From the IMG/VR virus record IMGVR_UViG_3300031141_000030, positions 1 to 29,139 of that record: a stretch of 29,139 nt of DNA. One strand, 5' to 3'. Source of the DNA: a virus. The notes under the pieces were generated by a model, which was not told where the DNA came from, did not search any database, and saw nothing but the letters and a program-made list of their open reading frames with translations. The translations under genes and the position numbers were made by a program. Positions 1-6,228 of the stretch are shown piece after piece (the stretch's first letter is position 1; every line of letters starts with the position of its first letter).

Positions 1-26
1 GCTGCAAAGAATTTGGATATTAAACT

Positions 27-203
27 ATGGAAGAAAAAAGAACATACAAAACAATTAAATGGATATTAAAAGATAATATCAAAAAGAATGTCAGGGCTTT
101 GTGGACTTGGAAAGATGATAACTTTACCTGCATATATGAAAACTATGATGGAGATGACCGCATATACACATCTAGTCAATTACTAAAACTTTTAAGCAAA
201 TGA
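27..203 (+). CDS. Small hypothetical protein (58 aa)
   Basis: An uninterrupted 58-codon frame runs from ATG at 27 to TGA at 201-203. The product is rich in Lys, Trp and Asp, with the motif RALWTWKDDN in the middle and no signal peptide or membrane segment. I do not recognise the family. It is supported mainly by its 4-base ATGA overlap with the next small gene, the junction style used throughout this genome, and by the same strand and AT-rich codon use as its neighbours. It seems to belong to an accessory operon that begins upstream of the window. Confidence 0.6.
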   Translation: MEEKRTYKTIKWILKDNIKKNVRALWTWKDDNFTCIYENYDGDDRIYTSSQLLKLLSK

Positions 204-376
204 TAATATTTACAATACTAGGCATCTTAACAGCAATCTTTTTCTTTGTAGTTATTCTTATGAGTATAATAGAAACAAGAATTAAGAACAGAAAAAAAGA
301 AAAGTTCCTTTGGAAAATGGATAAAGTAGAAACACGAACAGGAGGACTAGCACACGATAGAATAAATGAAAAATAA
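200..376 (+). CDS. Small single-pass membrane protein (58 aa)
   Basis: The start ATG overlaps the previous stop by four bases (ATGA), suggesting translational coupling. Residues 1-23 form one hydrophobic segment (starting MIIFTILGIL), followed by a strongly basic stretch (RIKNRKKEK), which fits a single transmembrane helix with a cytoplasmic C-terminal tail. Its 3' end overlaps the start of the DUF3310 gene by 11 bases. The specific function is unknown. Small membrane proteins in phage accessory operons can act in superinfection exclusion or membrane takeover, but nothing here shows that. It is too short to be picked up easily by gene callers, so the coupling is the main support. Confidence 0.6.
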   Translation: MIIFTILGILTAIFFFVVILMSIIETRIKNRKKEKFLWKMDKVETRTGGLAHDRINEK

Positions 377-575
377 TAGAATACCAAGTTACTACATAGG
401 AAAGCGTTATAAAATAGAAGCTCGTAAAGTTATAGAAGACTTTGAACTCACTTATAATACAGGAACAGCAGTTACTTATTTACTCCGTTCAGAACGCAAG
501 CACGCAAGTCCAATTGAATGCATACAGAAAGCTATAAACCATTTAGAGTTTGAATTAGATAAGCTAAAGAAATGA
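366..575 (+). CDS. DUF3310 family protein
   Basis: The 69-residue product matches the DUF3310 pattern. It has an aromatic/charged start (YKIEARKVIEDFEL), then a Tyr-Leu-Arg core (AVTYLLRSERKH), then a helix of the form CIQKAINHLEFELDKLKK. This domain is widespread in phages and is found in T7 gp1.7, a nucleotide kinase; many short members carry only the domain and have no known activity. At 69 aa this is domain only, so a full kinase activity should not be assumed. It lies in a tightly overlapping operon, with its stop in an ATGA junction with the next gene. The family call is good; the role is uncertain. Confidence 0.75.
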   Translation: MKNNRIPSYYIGKRYKIEARKVIEDFELTYNTGTAVTYLLRSERKHASPIECIQKAINHLEFELDKLKK

Positions 576-823
576 CATTATACACTTGCGAATGTGGAAA
601 GACTAAAGAATTATCTAAAGTTACAATAGTTTACAGAGATGGAGATTGGGTAGCAAAAGAAGCTGAGTGCGAATGTGGAAAGTATATGGATAGTATACCA
701 ACCGAAGGTATGCCAACACTTCAAAGAACAGAACCAAGTCTAAGCAAGAACAGAGATAAGTTATGGGCAGGAGCAAAAGAAAAGCTAGTAGGTTCAAGAG
801 GAGTTAATGAATCCTTTGACTAA
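572..823 (+). CDS. Hypothetical protein with two Cys-x-Cys pairs
   Basis: This 83-residue protein has CEC near residues 6-8 (YTCECGKTKEL) and another CEC near 33-35 (AECECGKYMDS). Each is followed by Gly-Lys, which suggests a small zinc-ribbon-like fold coordinated by four cysteines. The C-terminal half (SLSKNRDKLWAGAKEKL) looks helical and is typical of short phage proteins of unknown role. Starts and stops are coupled on both sides (ATGA upstream, TAATG downstream). It sits between DUF3310 and NinB, so a nucleic-acid-related job is plausible but not shown. Metal binding is inferred from cysteine spacing only. Confidence 0.6.
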   Translation: MTLYTCECGKTKELSKVTIVYRDGDWVAKEAECECGKYMDSIPTEGMPTLQRTEPSLSKNRDKLWAGAKEKLVGSRGVNESFD

Positions 824-1206
824 TGAAGTTCGTGATAAAGTGTGATAAAGATAAGCAAACTCTGATAAACTATTTAAAGGAATTAGGGAATGACTATTTA
901 GTAGACGTTAAGAAACAAAGAAACACAAGGTCTAATATGCAGAATAACTATTATTGGAGTTGTATAGTTCAACCACTATCAAATGATTTGGGCTATTTCC
1001 CCGACGAAATTCACGATTTGCTAAAGGTCAAGTTCTCAAGTGAATGGGAAAGCATAGAACGAAATGATAAGGTAATAGGAGTGCAAGTAGTTAAGAGTAC
1101 AGCTAGAATGGATAGCAAAGCTTTTGAGATATACGCAGACCAAATAAGAATGTGGGCAATGACTGACTTGGGAATCAGACTAATGCTGCCAAATGAATTT
1201 GAATAA
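823..1206 (+). CDS. ninB: NinB-like recombination protein
   Basis: The 127-residue product has the hallmarks of the NinB family (lambda Orf), a recombination mediator that helps load annealing proteins onto single-stranded DNA. Visible features are the central RNTRSNMQNNYYW motif (about residues 34-46), a helix ending LLKVKFSSEW, and the C-terminal module SKAFEIYADQIRMWAMTDLG. Length is close to the usual 130-145 aa. It starts in a TAATG junction. The phage also carries NinG (26317) and ERF (23172), so a lambda-type single-strand annealing pathway is represented, though its genes are split between two regions. The family call is fairly secure, its biochemical role inferred. Confidence 0.8.
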   Translation: MKFVIKCDKDKQTLINYLKELGNDYLVDVKKQRNTRSNMQNNYYWSCIVQPLSNDLGYFPDEIHDLLKVKFSSEWESIERNDKVIGVQVVKSTARMDSKAFEIYADQIRMWAMTDLGIRLMLPNEFE

Positions 1207-1219
1207 TTTCTATTATATA
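1207..1219 (+). promoter_or_regulatory. Late promoter-like motif, copy 1 (upstream of TerS)
   Basis: TTTCTATTATATA lies just before the terminase genes, ending two bases before the ATG at 1222. The core TTCTATTATATA is repeated exactly at four other late-gene starts (2892, 10781, 12218, 14589). If it is a -10-like element, the transcript would be nearly leaderless. Confidence 0.6.
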
Positions 1220-1221
1220 CT

Positions 1222-1575
1222 ATGGAAACAGAACAGAAGAGGACACAGGAAGGTAAAAAGAAGCTCATAGCAGCACTAGAGATGTCATTAGGTATAGTAA
1301 CAGAGGCGTGTGAGAAAGCAGAGATAACAAGGAGTAGACACTATGCTTGGATGAATGACGATGAAGAATATAAGATTGCAGTAGATAATATAGATAGTAA
1401 GTTCATTGACTTTGCAGAAACAAGTCTAAAGAAACAAATTAAGGAAGGCAATACAACAGCTACAACTTTCTTCCTGAGAACGAGAGGACGTAAGCGAGGG
1501 TATAATGAGAAACAAGAAATAGACTTAACATCAGGAGATGAAAGAATCAAAATCAACATCAATCTTGGAGATTAA
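1222..1575 (+). CDS. terS: Terminase small subunit
   Basis: The 117-residue protein has an N-terminal helix-turn-helix of the phage small-terminase type (ACEKAEITRSRHYAWMNDD, about residues 30-48). An acidic/amphipathic helical stretch follows, with a basic segment FLRTRGRKRGYNEKQEID near the end. It is expected to bind the packaging site, oligomerise into a ring and hand DNA to the large subunit. It is directly upstream of, and overlaps by 38 bases, an unmistakable large terminase. The start follows the late promoter-like motif by two bases. Length fits short TerS proteins. Identity rests on the HTH plus gene position. Confidence 0.82.
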   Translation: METEQKRTQEGKKKLIAALEMSLGIVTEACEKAEITRSRHYAWMNDDEEYKIAVDNIDSKFIDFAETSLKKQIKEGNTTATTFFLRTRGRKRGYNEKQEIDLTSGDERIKININLGD

Positions 1576-2875
1576 CCCCAAGTTCACACCAAAACAAAAG
1601 GAGTGTCTAAAGTATCTATTTGATGACAAGACTAAAGAGGTATTATTTGGAGGAGCAGCAGGTGGTGGAAAGTCTTGGGTAGGTTGTAGTTACTTAATTA
1701 CAATGTGCCTTACATATCCTAAGACAAGATACCTAATGGGAAGGTCAAAGCTTGACGCATTAAAGAAGACTACCTTAAACACTTTCTTTGAAGTATGTAC
1801 TGAGTGGAACTTAAAAGCTTTAAAAGACTACACGTTCAATGGTTCAAGTAATGTGATAACCTTTTACAATGGTTCTGAGATAATCCTTAAGGACTTATTC
1901 CTTTACCCTTCAGACCGAAACTTTGACTCATTAGGTTCACTTGAAATAACAGGAGCTTTTATAGATGAAGCAAATCAGATAACAGAAAAAGCTAAGAACG
2001 TAGTAGCATCAAGACTAAGGTACAAGCTAGACGAGAACGGACTTATCCCTAAGATGCTGATGACGTGTAACCCTGCAAAGAATTGGGTATACTCAGAGTA
2101 TTACAGACCTGCTCAAGATAATACAATAAAATCATACAGAAAGTTTATTCAATCTTTAGTGATTGACAATAGCTATATATCTAAGCATTATGAAACCCAA
2201 CTATCTCAATTAGATGAACTAAGTAAGCAAAGACTTCTATTTGGGAATTGGGAATACGATGCAACTGATGACAGTCTTATAGACTATAACTCAATAATGG
2301 GAATGTTCAGTCAGAAAGGAATAACAGGAGAAAAGTATATAAGTTGTGATGTGGCACGATTTGGAAGCGATAAGACAGTTATAATGCTTTGGGAAGGCTT
2401 ACACCTTAAATACATACGAACTATCCTTAAATCGGCTGTAAATGATGTTGTGGACGAGATTAAGAAACTACAACAAGAAAACCAAGTAGCTTTAAGGAAT
2501 ATAATAGTAGATGAAGATGGAGTCGGAGGTGGTGTTAAAGATTACTTGCGTTGTCAAGGATTTACAAATAATGCTAGAGCTTTAAAAGGAGAGAATTATC
2601 AGAACTTAAAAACTCAATGTTATTACAAACTAGCAGACGAAATAAACAAAGGACAAATTGGAATCAGTTGTTCAGATGTAAATGTTAAGAATCAAATCTC
2701 AGAAGAACTTGAGCAGGTTAGAATGAAAGATGCAGACAAAGATACAAAGCTTCAGATAATAGCAAAGGACACAGTTAAAGCTATTCTAGGACGTTCTCCT
2801 GATTATGCTGATGCTTTAGCTATGCGAATGTATTATGAGATAGATAAGAACGTAGGTAGGTATTACGTTCAGTAA
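1538..2875 (+). CDS. terL: Terminase large subunit (ATPase-nuclease)
   Basis: This is the packaging motor: it hydrolyses ATP to translocate DNA into the prohead through the portal and cuts concatemers. In 445 residues one sees Walker A GGAAGGGKS (38-46), Walker B with AFIDEAN (140-146), and a coupling-type segment MTCNP (175-179). The C-terminal RNase-H-like nuclease has acidic clusters SCDVARFGSDKT (D271), IIVDEDGVGGG (D325/D327) and SPDYADALA (D422/D425). Length is normal for the family. The start overlaps the TerS gene by 38 bases; TTG at 1565 is a possible later start. A promoter-like motif separates it from the tail chaperone gene. Confidence 0.97.
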   Translation: MKESKSTSILEINPKFTPKQKECLKYLFDDKTKEVLFGGAAGGGKSWVGCSYLITMCLTYPKTRYLMGRSKLDALKKTTLNTFFEVCTEWNLKALKDYTFNGSSNVITFYNGSEIILKDLFLYPSDRNFDSLGSLEITGAFIDEANQITEKAKNVVASRLRYKLDENGLIPKMLMTCNPAKNWVYSEYYRPAQDNTIKSYRKFIQSLVIDNSYISKHYETQLSQLDELSKQRLLFGNWEYDATDDSLIDYNSIMGMFSQKGITGEKYISCDVARFGSDKTVIMLWEGLHLKYIRTILKSAVNDVVDEIKKLQQENQVALRNIIVDEDGVGGGVKDYLRCQGFTNNARALKGENYQNLKTQCYYKLADEINKGQIGISCSDVNVKNQISEELEQVRMKDADKDTKLQIIAKDTVKAILGRSPDYADALAMRMYYEIDKNVGRYYVQ

Positions 2876-2890
2876 ACTAAATAACCTAAA

Positions 2891-2903
2891 TTTCTATTAT
2901 ATA
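2891..2903 (+). promoter_or_regulatory. Late promoter-like motif, copy 2 (upstream of tail chaperone)
   Basis: TTTCTATTATATA in the 32-base gap after the large terminase, ending four bases before the ATG at 2908. It is identical over 13 bases to the copies before TerS, at 10780 and at 14588. Its distance to the ATG would again give an almost leaderless mRNA. Confidence 0.62.
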
Positions 2904-2907
2904 TTAG

Positions 2908-3507
2908 ATGAAAGTTAAAATTAAAAAAGAAGGGAAGATTGAAGAGTTTAAACTTATCAATAGTTGGTCAGATGTAACTCTTGAAACTTGGCTACAACTT
3001 ATTGACTTTGAAACAGGTACAAAGACTGAAGAAGCTACTAAGACTATTGAAGCATTGTCAGATATTCCTAAGAAGTTAGTTAAGGAGTTAGCTCTGTCAG
3101 ACGTAGTGGCTATAATGAGTAAGATAGGAGAGCTACAAGCAAAGCAAGACACAAAGCTTAAAAGACTGATAGAGATTAACGGAGTTGAGTACGGATTTAT
3201 GCCTGATTTGGATTCAATAAGTTTAGGGCAGTATGCCGATATTGAAACCTTTATTAAGAACGGAATAGAAACAAACCTTCCTGAGTTGATGGCTGTACTC
3301 TATAGTCCTATAAAATTTAAGAAGAACGATATATACATAGTAGAAGCGTATGATGGAGATATTCGGCTCAGAGCAGAGGAGATGAAACAGATGTCAGCTG
3401 AACAAGTGCAAAGTGCATTGGTTTTTTTTTACACTTTAGGGAAGGTATTGTCAGAGATTTTGCCATTATATTTGATGGAGAAGCTGAAGGAAACGAAGAC
3501 GCAATAG
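2908..3507 (+). CDS. Tail assembly chaperone, zero-frame product
   Basis: A 199-residue, mostly helical soluble protein with segments SWSDVTLETWLQLIDFE, YGFMPDLDSISLGQYADIE and PELMAVLYSPI, which I associate with tail assembly chaperones of Bacteroidota siphoviruses. Such chaperones (lambda gpG analogue) bind the tape measure protein before tube polymerisation. The frame runs through a nine-T tract at 3422-3430 and ends with TAG at 3505-3507. A conserved-looking frame continues in -1 from the T tract, so this product is probably the abundant short form of a two-product gene. The tape measure gene is about 6 kb downstream rather than adjacent, which is unusual. Confidence 0.75.
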   Translation: MKVKIKKEGKIEEFKLINSWSDVTLETWLQLIDFETGTKTEEATKTIEALSDIPKKLVKELALSDVVAIMSKIGELQAKQDTKLKRLIEINGVEYGFMPDLDSISLGQYADIETFIKNGIETNLPELMAVLYSPIKFKKNDIYIVEAYDGDIRLRAEEMKQMSAEQVQSALVFFYTLGKVLSEILPLYLMEKLKETKTQ

Positions 3508-3680
3508 CTAGTAATGACTTTGCATCTAAGTGGGGTTGGTTCGGGGTTCTCCACCGCTTGTGTAACGAAAAAATTGTAAACTTAGAAGCAATAACAAAGC
3601 TCAGCCTATTAGAATGCCTGACTTGGTTAAGTTATGAAACAGATTTGAACTCACAAAATAAAGTAAAAAGAAATGGTTAA
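2908..3680 (+). CDS. Tail assembly chaperone, -1 frameshift fusion (257 aa)
   Basis: This is the predicted G-T-type extended chaperone. Zero-frame residues 1-174 end with the Phe codon at 3427-3429. A -1 slip then continues from 3429 for 83 codons to TAA at 3678-3680. The extension has no ATG in its own frame, is free of stops, and encodes protein-like sequence with the motifs ASKWGWFGVLHRLCNE, NLEAITKLSLLE and CLTWLSYE. These look like the C-terminal extension of Bacteroidota tail chaperones. Without frameshifting, 3508-3672 would be an unexplained non-coding gap inside a tightly packed operon. The stop overlaps the next gene's ATG by eight bases. Confidence 0.72.
3422..3430 (+). promoter_or_regulatory. 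Probable -1 ribosomal frameshift site (T9 tract)
   Basis: Nine consecutive T residues follow GTT in zero frame (GTT TTT TTT TAC). They provide the slippery heptamer T TTT TTT, on which both tRNAs can re-pair after a one-base backward slip. The -1 frame is open from here to 3680. I did not identify a clear downstream pseudoknot by eye. Polymerase slippage on the T run could also produce the fusion. Confidence 0.68.
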
Positions 3681-4221
3681 AAATAAAAGCTACAATAACG
3701 TAATAAACACCTTACTTAGATTAGGTGAATATCATAAGCAAATAAGCACAACTTCTGTAGGAGATATATTTGACATTGACTTAGAAAAGAATACTAAGTT
3801 TCCTTTGCTTCATATCAATCCGACAAACGTAACAACAGGAGATAGTCAATTAACTATGAACTTTCAAATCTTTGTAATGGATATGGTAAGCGAAAAAGCT
3901 GATTGGACTATGAACAATGCTTCAGCTAACTTCGGTAAATTAGTTAAGACTTTAAGCAACGAACAAGACGTGTTGAATGAAACACTTCAAATATGTACAG
4001 ACTTTATTGGAATGCTTAGACATAGTGAACAACAGTCTTTAGCAGGAACGAATGATATTAATGCACCTATATACTTTACTCAAGACCAATTCACTTTAGA
4101 ACCATTCTCAGAAAGGTTTGACAATGTTGCTTGCGGTTGGGTATTTAATATTGGAGTCTTAGTTCAGAATGACTTTAGCACGTGCGACATTCCTGTTACT
4201 TCTAGTGGTGCAGGTTACTAA
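3673..4221 (+). CDS. Structural protein, tail terminator or connector candidate
   Basis: The 182-residue protein starts within the end of the frameshifted chaperone frame (8-base overlap). It has an amphipathic N-terminal helix (NNVINTLLRLGEYHKQI), then alternating beta-rich segments (FPLLHINPTNVT, QLTMNFQIFVMD) and a C-terminal strand-rich part (CGWVFNIGVLVQNDF). This alpha-beta layout resembles gpU/gp17-like tail terminator or head-completion proteins, which cap the tail tube. It lies between the chaperone and an HK97-gp10-like neck protein, which supports a neck or tail-end role. I do not recognise a named family, so the assignment is by architecture and context. Confidence 0.5.
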   Translation: MVKNKSYNNVINTLLRLGEYHKQISTTSVGDIFDIDLEKNTKFPLLHINPTNVTTGDSQLTMNFQIFVMDMVSEKADWTMNNASANFGKLVKTLSNEQDVLNETLQICTDFIGMLRHSEQQSLAGTNDINAPIYFTQDQFTLEPFSERFDNVACGWVFNIGVLVQNDFSTCDIPVTSSGAGY

Positions 4222-4292
4222 TGAAGTTCAAGATTGGGAAGTTAATAATACAGTTAGGTTGGAAAGGTTGGAAGATAACTCTTAATTTATGA
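4221..4292 (+). CDS. Possible 23-aa translationally coupled microprotein
   Basis: A 23-codon frame fits exactly between its neighbours. Its ATG shares the last A of the upstream TAA (TAATG), and its TGA overlaps the downstream ATG (ATGA). The product, MKFKIGKLIIQLGWKGWKIT plus three more residues, is basic and amphipathic. The exact double coupling matches the junctions of undisputed genes here. It may be a true small protein or simply a device that keeps ribosomes on the message to start the neck gene. No function is recognised. Confidence 0.5.
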   Translation: MKFKIGKLIIQLGWKGWKITLNL

Positions 4293-4822
4293 AGACACAA
4301 AACATAGAGAGGTACTTAGAGAGCTTCGGGAAGCAAGTAGTAAATCGTTCTAAAGGTAACTTACAACGTGCAGGGAAGGGTGGAAAGCTTGAAGAGTCTA
4401 TTAAGTTTGAAGTTATAACTACTTCAGAAGGATTTACAGTTCAGTTCTTTATGTCAAGCTATGGTCAGTATGTAGATAAAGGAGTATCAGGTACAAAGCA
4501 AAAGAGGACGTTTAAGAACTATAAGGGAAAAGTAATTGCAACTCCTTATGGTTATAAGAACACAAAAGGACATTCACAACCACCAAGTAGTGCTTTAGAT
4601 AAGTGGGCGGTAAAGAAAGGATTAGCTCCAAGAGATGCAAAAGGTAGGTTTATGAAGCGTAAGACTTTGACGTTCTTAGTAGCTAGAAAAATAGGACGCT
4701 TTGGAATACAAGGAATAAGCTTCTTTCAGAAACCTTTAGGACTTGGATTGAAAGAGTTTGGAAAAGACTTATTAGGAAACGTAAAAGAAGATATAATTAA
4801 TAGTTTAACAACAGTAAAATAA
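4289..4822 (+). CDS. HK97 gp10-like neck/tail-completion protein
   Basis: The 177-residue protein has an N-terminal helix (ERYLESFGKQVVNRSKGN) and a beta segment ending in the family-like signature YGQYVDKGVSG (about residues 58-68). A basic insertion KTKGHSQPPSSALDKWAVKKGL follows in outline, and the end has the pattern FLVARKIGRFGIQGISFFQKPL. This is the pattern of HK97-gp10/SPP1 gp16.1-like proteins that join head and tail. It is highly basic. Position between the terminator candidate and the large tail proteins agrees. The ATG overlaps the upstream microprotein stop. The general class is fairly secure; the exact place in the virion is inferred. Confidence 0.68.
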   Translation: MKTQNIERYLESFGKQVVNRSKGNLQRAGKGGKLEESIKFEVITTSEGFTVQFFMSSYGQYVDKGVSGTKQKRTFKNYKGKVIATPYGYKNTKGHSQPPSSALDKWAVKKGLAPRDAKGRFMKRKTLTFLVARKIGRFGIQGISFFQKPLGLGLKEFGKDLLGNVKEDIINSLTTVK

Positions 4823-6228
4823 TGGCATTAGCAATAACTCAACACCCTTTATACACACTTAATCCTGTAAGTCAGGAAGTAATATTTACAGTCTTAGATG
4901 AAGATACAGTCGCAGACTATTATAAGGTAAAGTACATAGCTGAAGTTCATATCAGTACAGTAGACATTGACTTAGCTACTACTACAGCTATTGTCGGTAC
5001 TTTCAAGACTACTCCAAACAATTCAGGAGCAGGAATCTTTGACTTCAGTCCAATAGCAGAAAGCTTTGTGAGTCCTGATAACTTAGCAGCAATAGGAAGT
5101 TCATATAAAGGAGATGCAACTTCATCTATTGTAACACACCCATTACACTTAATAAATAAGTTTTCTCTTAACGATAATGCAGTTAGATATGTAAAGATTA
5201 GGTTTAAAGTTGAAGGTTCTACAACAGCTACAGGCAACGCAGTAGTAATAGGTTCTTCAGCAGACTCTAGCCAATATACATTAATCAATGGCTACTTAAA
5301 ATATTCAGACATACAGTATAGAGATGCAACGGGTAACTTTGGATATGATACAGGGGTATTTCAGTTTATTAATGGGGTATCAGGAAGACGTTTCTTAACT
5401 AATGCACCTACTACTCAGTATGCAAATAAGACTGACTACGGAACTCTATCTTTTATGGCTACTCCAAAGACAGGAGATGTTACTAATACGACTATATCTT
5501 ACATAAAAGTTCAAATGTTTGCAGACAATGGAGCTCCTTATGTTACTATAGACATAGACAACACAGACGCAAATGGAGGAAACACAACTTGGGATTCTGA
5601 CACTAAAAATCAGTTACTACACTTTGGTTGTTATCCTGGTAATTTAAGAAATTGGAGTTCAAGTTTTGAAGCATTCATAGGTATGTCAGCTTATTACACT
5701 ATTCAAGCGTATAACAGTTCTAACACTTCAATATCAGACCAATTTACAATTAATATAAACTGCCCTACTAAAAAAGGATTTGAGCCTATAAGACTTACTT
5801 GGTTGAATCAATGGGGAGGTTGGGATTACTACACTTTCACTATGAAGTCTACTAAGACTATCTCAACTAAGGGAAGTACATATCAACAATTAGAAGGAAC
5901 GTGGAACGATAAACTTTACAGTCCTAGTGGTTATAAAGGAGGGAAGAAAGCGTTTAGAGTTAATGCAACTGAAAAGATAAGTATGAATACAGACTTTGTA
6001 AATGAAGCTGAAGCATCTTGGTTTGAAGAACTTATCAATAGTACTGAAGTTTATATACTTGAAGGATATGAAGCTAAAGTAGAAACTACATTTTTACTTA
6101 ATCAATATGTAACACCTGCAAGACTTACTACTTCTAACTTTACTAAAAAGACTATAGCCAACGATAAACTTATTCAATACACTTTTGAAGTTGAAAAGAG
6201 TAAAACCCTTAGAACCCAATCAGTATAA
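4822..6228 (+). CDS. Tail tip/baseplate structural protein
   Basis: A 468-residue beta-rich protein. The N-terminal part has repeated strand-like segments (QEVIFTVLDEDTVADYYKVK, AVRYVKIRFKVEG). The C-terminal third carries a motif I associate with Bacteroidota siphovirus tail proteins: EPIRLTWLNQWGGWDYYTF (about residues 319-337), then a segment ending NEAEASWFEELINSTEVY. No enzyme signature is seen. TAATG junctions on both sides couple it to the neck gene and the 900-aa protein, consistent with a tail-tip sub-assembly. A distal-tail (Dit-like) or baseplate role is likely but inferred. Confidence 0.6.
   Translation: MALAITQHPLYTLNPVSQEVIFTVLDEDTVADYYKVKYIAEVHISTVDIDLATTTAIVGTFKTTPNNSGAGIFDFSPIAESFVSPDNLAAIGSSYKGDATSSIVTHPLHLINKFSLNDNAVRYVKIRFKVEGSTTATGNAVVIGSSADSSQYTLINGYLKYSDIQYRDATGNFGYDTGVFQFINGVSGRRFLTNAPTTQYANKTDYGTLSFMATPKTGDVTNTTISYIKVQMFADNGAPYVTIDIDNTDANGGNTTWDSDTKNQLLHFGCYPGNLRNWSSSFEAFIGMSAYYTIQAYNSSNTSISDQFTININCPTKKGFEPIRLTWLNQWGGWDYYTFTMKSTKTISTKGSTYQQLEGTWNDKLYSPSGYKGGKKAFRVNATEKISMNTDFVNEAEASWFEELINSTEVYILEGYEAKVETTFLLNQYVTPARLTTSNFTKKTIANDKLIQYTFEVEKSKTLRTQSV

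Noticed and set aside
2908-3680. Chaperone gene as a frameshifted pseudogene
   Set aside because: Both segments look intact, and the break lies exactly at a slippery T tract in the gene type known for programmed frameshifting.
4947-5288. 113-codon minus-strand open frame
   Set aside because: Lies wholly inside the 468-aa tail gene, with no promoter or coupled partner; all real genes here are on the + strand.
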